From G963663495 sp963663495 (GTDB lineage: Bacteria > Bacteroidota > Rhodothermia > Rhodothermales > Bin80): a DNA stretch of 64,000 bases. The position numbers were made by a program, and so were the translations under genes. Within the stretch, counting starts at the first letter, position 1. Each line of letters begins with the position of its first letter. Positions 54,138-61,396 of this stretch are shown here, in pieces. Under the pieces are notes generated by a model. That model had not been told where the DNA came from. It ran no database searches and was given only the letters and a program-made list of their open reading frames with translations. The stretch covers positions 620,001-684,000 of the forward strand of contig OY760427.1 in the NCBI GenBank assembly GCA_963663495.1. The letters are read 5' to 3'.

Positions 54138-55388
54138 ATGCCCGAAACGGTTAGTACATACCGCAATATCACATACAGGCTGTTGCCCGGAAGTCGGAGT
54201 AACGCCAAGCAACTTGCTGGATTAGCGGGTGCGTGTAGGTTTGTGTGGAATGCCATCCTCGCAGAGCAGAGCGAGGCGTACAGGAAAGCGAAAGAGGCTG
54301 GCGAGAAGCCGCCCTCGGTAAGCTTCTTCTCGCTGGGGAAGCGGTTCACGGCACTGCGCCGTACGGTCGAGTGGCTACCTGAATACTCCTTTGATGTCGT
54401 TAGATACACATTGAAATATCAGGCGGATGCATGGAAGGCATTCTTCAAGGAGGGTAAGAGAAAACCGAGATTCCATTCCAGACGTGGTAGTACGCCTTCG
54501 TTCACGATCCCGGATAACGTAAGGGTTCGGGATGGCAAGCTGTATATCCCGAAAGTGGGATATATGGCGCTCCGCAGGCGGGGAGGCAACCCGTACCCTG
54601 ATGGTATACCCGTCAAAGCCACGGTAAAGAAGAACGCCGGCAAATGGTATGCTGTCATCTGCTACAAGATGGAGGTACCTGTAATAGAGGATACCGGCGG
54701 TGCTGTAGGCATTGACCGTAATTGCGGGCAGGTCGCTATGGTCTCCACAGAGGGCGATACAAGCATTATCAGACAACCGGATACGAAGCGTCTTGATGCC
54801 AAGTTGAAGCGGCATCAGCGAAGACTGGCGAGACAGAAGAAAGGCTCCAACCGTCGTAACAGGCGGAAGCATTGCATCGCCCGCATACAGCGCAAGCGTG
54901 CTAACGTCCTCAAGAATGCGAACCACCAGGTAAGTCGCAGTATTGCCAATTGCTCCTCAACGGTGATACTGGAGGACCTGAAGATCAAAGCGATGACACG
55001 TTCAGCTAAGGGGACGATGGAGAGCTTTGGCACAAACGTCAGACAGAAATCTGGCCTCAACCGTGGGATACTGCGAACAGGTTGGGGCCAGCTGGATCAG
55101 ATGCTGGGCTATAAGTGCCGCAAGGTGATAAAGGTTACCGCTGCCTATACCAGTCAGCGGTGTTCTGTGTGTGGGCACACAGAAGCGAGTAACCGTAAGA
55201 CACGGAGCAAATTCACGTGTATGTCCTGTGGACATGCGGATCATGCAGACCTGAATGCGGCTGCAAACATACTGGCCTCCGGGATTGGGGCTTCTGCACG
55301 GCGAGGGGCGTTCGGATTACCGACCCCTATGACCCGTGAAATTGATACTAGTGCCTCACTGTGTACAGTTGGTCACTCACGTATATAA
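54138..55388 (+). CDS. tnpB: TnpB RNA-guided nuclease, copy 2
   Basis: 416 residues, nearly identical to copies 1 and 3. RuvC acids Asp193 (GIDRN), Glu279 (ILEDL) and Asp371 (HADLNAA), and zinc-ribbon Cys pairs in RCSVCGH and CMSCGH, are all present, so cleavage activity is plausible. The C-terminus GHSRI and the stop (55386-55388) are coded by the terminal repeat itself. If an omega RNA is made, its guide would begin with the sequence just outside 55393, TAAAGTTGTACATGTTGAAT. Confidence 0.92.
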   Translation: MPETVSTYRNITYRLLPGSRSNAKQLAGLAGACRFVWNAILAEQSEAYRKAKEAGEKPPSVSFFSLGKRFTALRRTVEWLPEYSFDVVRYTLKYQADAWKAFFKEGKRKPRFHSRRGSTPSFTIPDNVRVRDGKLYIPKVGYMALRRRGGNPYPDGIPVKATVKKNAGKWYAVICYKMEVPVIEDTGGAVGIDRNCGQVAMVSTEGDTSIIRQPDTKRLDAKLKRHQRRLARQKKGSNRRNRRKHCIARIQRKRANVLKNANHQVSRSIANCSSTVILEDLKIKAMTRSAKGTMESFGTNVRQKSGLNRGILRTGWGQLDQMLGYKCRKVIKVTAAYTSQRCSVCGHTEASNRKTRSKFTCMSCGHADHADLNAAANILASGIGASARRGAFGLPTPMTREIDTSASLCTVGHSRI

Positions 55389-55401
55389 TTCCCTAAAGTT
55401 G

Positions 55402-55666
55402 TACATGTTGAATTCGTAGGATCCAACGCAAGTAACGGGTATGGCAGACAGCGACGACCGTAGGTGCTGCCTGCGTTAGGTCCGGTCGCATGTATATTGT
55501 GGGTCGTTCCAGCGAATGATGTCCACACCAGAATGCCTGCACAGGGTGGCCAGATCTTTGAAGTGTAGGGAACAAGAGGTCGCTTGGAACACGCGCAGCG
55601 GTACCTGCATGTCAGAGGTGGACCTGGCGGCGCATTTACTTAGACTAGATTGTAAGGGACAGAACA
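55402..55666. other. Intergenic region upstream of the glycine betaine operon
   Basis: About 265 bases. A minus-strand frame with PLRVFQATSCSLHFKDLATL has no family that I can name. The promoter of the transport operon is expected here. Confidence 0.35.
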
Positions 55667-56698
55667 TTGATGAAACAAGTTGAGAGCCGTGCCTTGACCG
55701 GTGCGTGGAGCCGAAAATACCCAGCATTGGTAATCGGCCTTGCTACGCTGGCTTCCGCCGGATGCAGCGTGGAATCGGATTGCGGGGTTGTTACCATAGC
55801 TGAAATGACGTGGCAAACTGCCGCGTTTACTGCTCATGTTGAGCAAATTATCCTGGAAAGTGGCTACGGATGCCTCGCGGAAACTGTCCCCGGCAATACA
55901 GTCCCAACGGTGACCTCCATGGTAGAGAGGGGAGAGCCGGATATAGCTCCCGAAGTCTGGTTGAACTCTGTCCGGCCCGTCGTTGAGAGAGGAATTGAGG
56001 AGGGAAGGATTTCCATAGCGACCGATATCATCGCGGACGGCGGCGAAGAAGGGTGGTATGTTCCTGAATTTGCGGTTGAGCAGTACCCGGAGCTTGCCAC
56101 ATTGGAAGGCGTCCTGAGCCGCCCCGACTTGTTTCCTGACAATGAGGATCCCGGTAAGGGTCGGTTCTATACCTGCCCGCCTGGCTGGGCCTGCCAGATA
56201 ATCAATGAAAATCTGTTCCGAGCATTTGAAATGGAGGAAGCGGGATTTACCATTTTCAATCCGGGATCAGGCGAAGGGCTTAACGGGGCGATAGCTCGGG
56301 CGCATGAGCGTCTAGAACCGATACTGGCATATTTTTATGAGCCGACGCCATTGACAACCCGGTATCCAATGCGGATGATAGAATCCGTTCCGCATGATCC
56401 TGCTACGTGGCCCTGCATGACTACACTTGACTGCCAGAATCTCGCACCCAACATGTATCCCAAGCCTGTTGTGAGGACCTTGGTTACCACTTCTTTCGCA
56501 GAAAACTCGCCAGAGGCGTATGCATTTCTTTCGCGCGTGTCTTGGACGTTTGATTTTTTAGAACAGATTGCGACCTGGCAGGAAGAAAACCAGGCGATTG
56601 CGAGGGAATCTGCCGTTCATTTTCTTAAGAACCACGAGGAAGTCTGGAGCGCGTGGGTACCGGAGGATGTAGCGGACAGAGTTCGGGCCGGGCTTTGA
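55667..56698 (+). CDS. proX: Glycine betaine/proline-type ABC transporter substrate-binding lipoprotein
   Basis: 343 residues with a lipobox (ATLASAGC, Cys33) and an OpuAC-type domain: VTIAEMTWQTAAFTAHVEQIILES, the aromatic residues of the ligand pocket (W in TWQTAAF and EVWLNSV, W in CPPGWACQI), and a C-terminal WTFDFLEQIATWQEE segment. Binds a quaternary ammonium osmoprotectant outside the cytoplasmic membrane. The exact ligand is not certain. First gene of a three-gene operon with the permease starting 25 bases later. Confidence 0.9.
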   Translation: MMKQVESRALTGAWSRKYPALVIGLATLASAGCSVESDCGVVTIAEMTWQTAAFTAHVEQIILESGYGCLAETVPGNTVPTVTSMVERGEPDIAPEVWLNSVRPVVERGIEEGRISIATDIIADGGEEGWYVPEFAVEQYPELATLEGVLSRPDLFPDNEDPGKGRFYTCPPGWACQIINENLFRAFEMEEAGFTIFNPGSGEGLNGAIARAHERLEPILAYFYEPTPLTTRYPMRMIESVPHDPATWPCMTTLDCQNLAPNMYPKPVVRTLVTTSFAENSPEAYAFLSRVSWTFDFLEQIATWQEENQAIARESAVHFLKNHEEVWSAWVPEDVADRVRAGL

Positions 56699-56723
56699 CA
56701 ACCGGGGGACTGTACAGCTAGTT

Positions 56724-57599
56724 ATGCTTTTATCTGTCGTTTTCTTTCCAGCTTTGGGTCAGGATTTGCTCCGGGCAATTAGGGTGGCCCTTGATGAAGC
56801 GTACAGGTCTTTTTCAAGGGAGTATGGAGATCTCATTGAGTCTTTGTTCGATCCCCTGCTCTATCTGTTGATCTGGTTCGAGCGCTTATTGTTAGCTAGC
56901 CCGTGGTGGGTAGTACTCATCGTCATTTGCGGCACTTGCTACGGCATGACTCGCAGTATCAAGCTGACTATTATCACCCTTGCTACAATGTTCGTTATCG
57001 GACTGTTCGGGATGTGGGACGACACGATGCGGACTCTCGCCATCATATTGGTGTCCACACTAATTACGATTGTTCTCGGTGTTCCCTTAGGGATCGCCAT
57101 GGCGCGGTCGGACAAGCTCCAGGTTATATTCACGCCGGTGTTGGATATCATGCAGACCATGCCCATTTTTGTATACCTGATTCCGGTTGTTATGCTGTTT
57201 GGGCTAGGCAAAATCCCCGGCGTTATTGCCGTAGTCATATATGCCATTCCTCCGGTGATGCGGCTCACAAGTCTGGGCATTCGCCTAGTTGCCGAGGAAG
57301 TACTGGAGGCGGCTGATGCATTTGGCACCAGCGCGTGGCACAAACTAGTCCAAGTGCAGCTGCCGCTTGCGATGCCCAATGTCATGGCGGGAATTAACCA
57401 GACCATTATGATGGCGTTATCCATGGTCGTAATTGCCTCCATGATCGGTGTTCGGGGGTTAGGTCAGCCCGTCCTTGAAGCGGTAACGAATCAATACTTC
57501 GCTCTTGGTCTTTTTAATGGGGCCGCGGTTGTCGCCCTGGCTATTTTGTTTGACCGAATGACGCAGGGCTACGGTCGTCGCCTTCGCAGCAGGCAGTAG
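56724..57599 (+). CDS. proW: Glycine betaine-type ABC transporter permease
   Basis: 291 residues with about six to seven membrane segments. The EAA loop for the ATPase contact is EAADAFGTSAWHKLVQVQLPLAMP, split here as EAADAFGTSAWHKL and QVQLPLAMPNVMAGI. Conserved VIVVPLGIAMARS-like segment (GVPLGIAMARSDKL) and MIGVRGLGQPVLEAV near the end are typical of ProW/OpuAB. Second gene of the operon, directly before the ATPase. Confidence 0.92.
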   Translation: MLLSVVFFPALGQDLLRAIRVALDEAYRSFSREYGDLIESLFDPLLYLLIWFERLLLASPWWVVLIVICGTCYGMTRSIKLTIITLATMFVIGLFGMWDDTMRTLAIILVSTLITIVLGVPLGIAMARSDKLQVIFTPVLDIMQTMPIFVYLIPVVMLFGLGKIPGVIAVVIYAIPPVMRLTSLGIRLVAEEVLEAADAFGTSAWHKLVQVQLPLAMPNVMAGINQTIMMALSMVVIASMIGVRGLGQPVLEAVTNQYFALGLFNGAAVVALAILFDRMTQGYGRRLRSRQ

Positions 57600-57621
57600 A
57601 GCAGGAAGATTGTCTTCGACC

Positions 57622-58695
57622 ATGGTTCAGACCAGCAATCTATTCAAGATCTTCGGCCCCCAGCCCGCTTCGGTATTGCCATTTGTGCATGACGGCATGG
57701 GGAAGGCGGACCTTCAGCAGCAGCACGGGCATGTCCTGGCGTTGCGCGATATAACCCTGAGCGTTCCCAAGAACAGTGTTCAGGTGGTTATGGGGCTGAG
57801 CGGTTGCGGGAAGTCTACATTGATTCGTCACATGAATCGGCTTATTGAGCCGACGGCCGGAGCAGTTTCAATAGATGGCGTAGATGTACTGGCTCTTTCG
57901 CCCGAGGAGCTTCGCCGGTACCGTCAGAGCCACATCAGCATGGTTTTTCAGCGGTTTGCATTGTTTCCGCACAAGACGGTGCGCGCCAATGTGGCGTATG
58001 CGCTGTTCGTGCAGGGTAGCCAGGGCAAGGATGCGGACGATCGTGTTGCATACTGGATTGAGCGCGTTGGACTGAAAGGTTATGAAGAATCGTATCCTGG
58101 CCAGCTCTCTGGTGGGATGCAGCAGCGCGTAGGGCTAGCGCGCGCCTTGGCAACAGATGCGGAGATCCTTTTGATGGACGAGCCCTTCAGCGCTTTGGAT
58201 CCATTGATCCGGTCTCAGATGCAGGCGCTGGTACTAGGCTTGCAGAGTGAACTTAAGAAGACAATTATCTTCGTCACCCACGATTTGGAGGAGGCCATTG
58301 AGATAGGAGATCGTATTGCTATTCTTCGCGACGGAGAAATCGTCCAGAACGCCAGTTCGCAGGAAATCGTGTTACGTCCGGTTAACGAGTACATTGAGAC
58401 ATTTACGAGCAAGATCAACCGCGGGCGGTTGTTGCGAGTGGGATCGGTGATGGAGCCTGCTCGCCTGGAGCTTGAAAGTCCTTTGGAGATCACCGAAGGC
58501 ATGTCTTTGGCGGACGCATTGCCGCGAGTGTCGGTTTCGCCGGGGGAGGAGGCGCCGGTTGTTGACAGCAGTGGAAATATTGTTGGCTCTATATCCGTGC
58601 TTCGAATTATCCTGGCAATGGCCGGAGGGCGCTACATCGTGGGCGAAGGATTGATTGATCGCATGGCAAGCCGAGGGCCACGGCCTACTGTGTAA
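57622..58695 (+). CDS. proV: Glycine betaine-type ABC transporter ATP-binding protein
   Basis: 357 residues from the ATG at 57622 (MVQTSNLFKIFGP, the family start; an in-frame TTG at 57610 also exists). Walker A GLSGCGKSTL, Q-loop MVFQRFALFPHKTV, signature LSGGMQQRVGLARALA, Walker B EILLMDEPFSALDP, H-loop FVTHD. The C-terminal 100 residues hold a shortened CBS-like region, used in this family to sense ionic strength. It powers uptake of the osmoprotectant with ProW and ProX. Confidence 0.93.
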   Translation: MVQTSNLFKIFGPQPASVLPFVHDGMGKADLQQQHGHVLALRDITLSVPKNSVQVVMGLSGCGKSTLIRHMNRLIEPTAGAVSIDGVDVLALSPEELRRYRQSHISMVFQRFALFPHKTVRANVAYALFVQGSQGKDADDRVAYWIERVGLKGYEESYPGQLSGGMQQRVGLARALATDAEILLMDEPFSALDPLIRSQMQALVLGLQSELKKTIIFVTHDLEEAIEIGDRIAILRDGEIVQNASSQEIVLRPVNEYIETFTSKINRGRLLRVGSVMEPARLELESPLEITEGMSLADALPRVSVSPGEEAPVVDSSGNIVGSISVLRIILAMAGGRYIVGEGLIDRMASRGPRPTV

Positions 58696-59345
58696 TGGTG
58701 TTGTGGCTGCCAGTTCTTGCATGCCCATTTTTCTGATTGCAGTTGGTAGGTTCAATAAGGATGTGGTGTATAGTGTGGTAGTGTGACAATTATTAGGAGC
58801 TAAGGATGAGTATCGGGTGCGTGCCAGAAGTTGTCGGAATGGGTGCAGAACCACGGAAGCGGTATTCGGCGCAGTTGGGCATTGATCGCGTGCACCAACG
58901 TGATGGTTTGGATATTCCGTCGGGGGGGAGTACGTACTTTGCGGCTTGCTGAACGCTTGGAGGGCGTTTTGCGAGTTCCGATGCAGCCAAGGAATTTTCA
59001 TCGGGTGAATTGTAAGCCGCGTGGCATGAATTACATGGTCGGCCTGTGAATCTGGAGTAAGGGTGCGATCAACTACTTGGTAGCGGTGCGGCGGTGTAGA
59101 AGGGTACAGGGTGGGTAGAAGGTGGAGAGCAGGGGGCTTGCCGAATCTGGAAGACTTGGCGCCCTGCACCAAGTAGTTATGCCAGCTCCCAATAATAGGG
59201 CACACCCCTATGTCCTTGGCCGGATGCGTCGGCATCCGATCGAACATATCCGGGAGACGCTCCTAGGGCGGAGGCCTCTTCTAGGCCTGATTACAGAACA
59301 CTGTCGGCGTGGTGTACGACTACGAGGTTAGTGCCGTAGTGAGTA
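58696..59345. other. Intergenic region
   Basis: About 650 bases between proV and the third tnpB cassette. A plus-strand frame with RTLRLAERLEGVLRVPMQP reads in part like a decayed gene, but no family is recognised. Confidence 0.35.
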
Positions 59346-59353
59346 TTTGCAAT

Positions 59354-60811
59354 GGGAATTATATACGTGAGTGACCAACTGTACACAGTGAGGCACTAGT
59401 ATCAATTTCACGGGTCATAGGGGTCGGTAATCCGAACGCCCCTCGCCGTGCAGAAGCCCCAATCCCGGAGGCCAGTATGTTTGCAGCCGCATTCAGGTCT
59501 GCATGATCCGCATGTCCACAGGACATACACGTGAATTTGCTCCGTGTCTTACGGTTACTCGCTTCTGTGTGCCCACACACAGAACACCGCTGACTGCTAT
59601 AGGCAGCGGTAACCTTTATCACCTTGCGGCACTTATAGCCCAGCATCTGATCCAGCTGGCCCCAACCTGTTCGCAGTATTCCACGGTTGAGGCCAGACTT
59701 CTGTCTGACGTTTGTGCCAAAGCTCTCCATCGTCCCCTTAGCTGAACATGTCATCGCTTTGATCTTCAGGTCCTCCAGTATCACCGTTGAGGAGCAATTG
59801 GCAATACTGCGACTTACCTGGTGGTTCGCATTCTTGAGGATGTTAGCACGCTTGCGCTGTATGCGGGCGATTCTATGCTTCCGCCTGTTACGACGGTTGG
59901 AGCCTTTCTTCTGTCTCGCCAGTCTTCGCTGATGCCGTTTCAACTTGGCATCAAGACGCTTGGTATCCGGTTGTCTGATAATGCTTGTATCGCCCTCTGT
60001 GGAGACCATAGCGACCTGCCCGCAATTACGGTCAATGCCTACAGCACCGCCGGTATCCTCTATTACAGGTGCCTCCATCTTGTAGCAGATGACAGCATAC
60101 CCTTTGCCGGCGTTCTTCTTTACAGTGGCTTTGACGGGTATACCATCAGGGTACGGGTTGCCTCCCCGCCTACGGAGCGCTGTATATCCCACTTTCGGGA
60201 TATACAGCTTACCATCCCGAACCCTTACGTTATCCGGGATCGTGAACGAAGGCGTACTACCACGTCTGGAATGGAATCTCGGTCTTCTCTTACCCTCCTT
60301 GAAGAATGCCTTCCATGCATCCGCCTGATATTTCAATGTGTATCTAACGACACCAAAGGAGTATTCAGGTAGCCACTCGACCGTGCGGCGCAGCGCCGTG
60401 AACCGCTTCCCCAGCGAGAAGAAGCATACCGAGGGCGGCTTCTCTCCAGCCTCTTTCGCTTTCTTGTACGCCTCGCTCTGCTCTGCGAGGATGGCATTCC
60501 ACACAAACCTACATGCACCCGCTAATCCAGCAAGTTGCTTGGCTTTACTCCGACTTCCGGACAACAGCCTGTATGTGATATTGCGGTATGCACTAACCGT
60601 TTCGGGCATGGCACTGTGGTATATAACTCCCTAATATATGGAAGTTATATAGCATGCGTATCCACGTGTTGAGTTATTTGAAATAATTGCAGTCTTTTCG
60701 TGAAAAGAGGGAACCGATTATGAAAAGCTGGCGAAAGCCATCCTGTCTGCACCACCCAAGCACAAAAAGTAATTCCTGCGAAAACGCGAAGCACTCAGCC
60801 ATATAACTCCC
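59354..60811 (-). mobile_element. tnpB cassette, copy 3, with target duplication TTTGCAAT
   Basis: 1458 bp. Ends GGGAATTATATACGTGAGTG at 59354 and (complement) GGGAGTTATATGGCTGAGTG at 60811. Perfect 8-bp duplication TTTGCAAT at 59346-59353 and 60812-60819. The MITE and inner repeat are arranged as in copy 2. Confidence 0.92.
59359..60609 (-). CDS. tnpB: TnpB RNA-guided nuclease, copy 3
   Basis: 416 residues, almost the same as copies 1 and 2. Differences include KGYAVI for KWYAVI and MTCSAK for MTRSAK; the first changes a Trp conserved in the other copies. The RuvC acids and the zinc ribbon are kept. Stop codon inside the terminal repeat as in the others. A guide from this copy would start ATTGCAAATACTCACTACGG. 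Confidence 0.9.
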   Translation of the reverse strand: MPETVSAYRNITYRLLSGSRSKAKQLAGLAGACRFVWNAILAEQSEAYKKAKEAGEKPPSVCFFSLGKRFTALRRTVEWLPEYSFGVVRYTLKYQADAWKAFFKEGKRRPRFHSRRGSTPSFTIPDNVRVRDGKLYIPKVGYTALRRRGGNPYPDGIPVKATVKKNAGKGYAVICYKMEAPVIEDTGGAVGIDRNCGQVAMVSTEGDTSIIRQPDTKRLDAKLKRHQRRLARQKKGSNRRNRRKHRIARIQRKRANILKNANHQVSRSIANCSSTVILEDLKIKAMTCSAKGTMESFGTNVRQKSGLNRGILRTGWGQLDQMLGYKCRKVIKVTAAYSSQRCSVCGHTEASNRKTRSKFTCMSCGHADHADLNAAANILASGIGASARRGAFGLPTPMTREIDTSASLCTVGHSRI

Positions 60812-60819
60812 TTTGCAAT

Positions 60820-61396
60820 CCGCGACGTGACTTCGCGCACATCAGGTAAGGGCGGTCGCGGGGTAAGGTTCCTAATCAGGGAACAGGGTTCTGCATGTTA
60901 GCGGTCTCAGGAGTCCGTCTCTCCGCCGGCGGTTATCAAGACATCCAGAAGTAGCATTCCTAACAACATTCTGCCCATATACGCCATTTTCGTCCACATA
61001 AACCGGATCCTTCACGGAACGGTACCATTCTATCTCCACCAGCGTAAATGGCTGCGTTCGGACAGGCCGGGCACTCGGAACCCGCGGGTCCGATCAACCA
61101 TGGCGGAACGGCGCCAAGTAGGTAGCGATGTCAGCGTTGCAGTAGGAGAAATGAGAAGCTGTCGCGCCGTTATCGCTACTGATTCTTCCTAGGTGCAGTA
61201 ATGAGCGCGATAGCGGAAAGGACGGCGCCGGTTGCTACCACGGCTACAAGGGTTGCTTTTAGCAGCTTAATCATGGCGAAGGACCGTAGACTGAGGACAT
61301 GTTCTATAACGCCAAGACTATCAGTGGGTTCAATAATGATGGTCACCTGAAAGCGCAAAAGTGTATCTTCGCGCGGAATAATATGTTTGCGAGACT
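60820..61396. other. Intergenic region
   Basis: About 580 bases. A minus-strand frame ending MIKLLKATLVAVVATGAVLS (61176-61358) could encode a very short membrane peptide, but evidence is weak. The promoter of the large lipoprotein gene should lie near its right end. Confidence 0.35.

Larger units (their letters stand above)
53935..55393 (+). mobile_element. tnpB cassette, copy 2, with target duplication TAAAGTTG
   Basis: 1459 bp. Left end GGGAGTTATATGGCTGAGTG, right end (complement) GGGAATTATATACGTGAGTG. Perfect 8-bp duplication TAAAGTTG at 53927-53934 and 55394-55401. Layout: MITE 53935-54106, an 8-bp spacer ATATATTA, then an inner repeat (GGAAGTTATATAC at 54115), tnpB, and the right end. 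Confidence 0.92.

Noticed and set aside
58372..59247. 291-codon minus-strand frame over the end of proV
   Set aside because: Mostly antisense to proV, with His/Pro/Ser-rich composition typical of a shadow frame.
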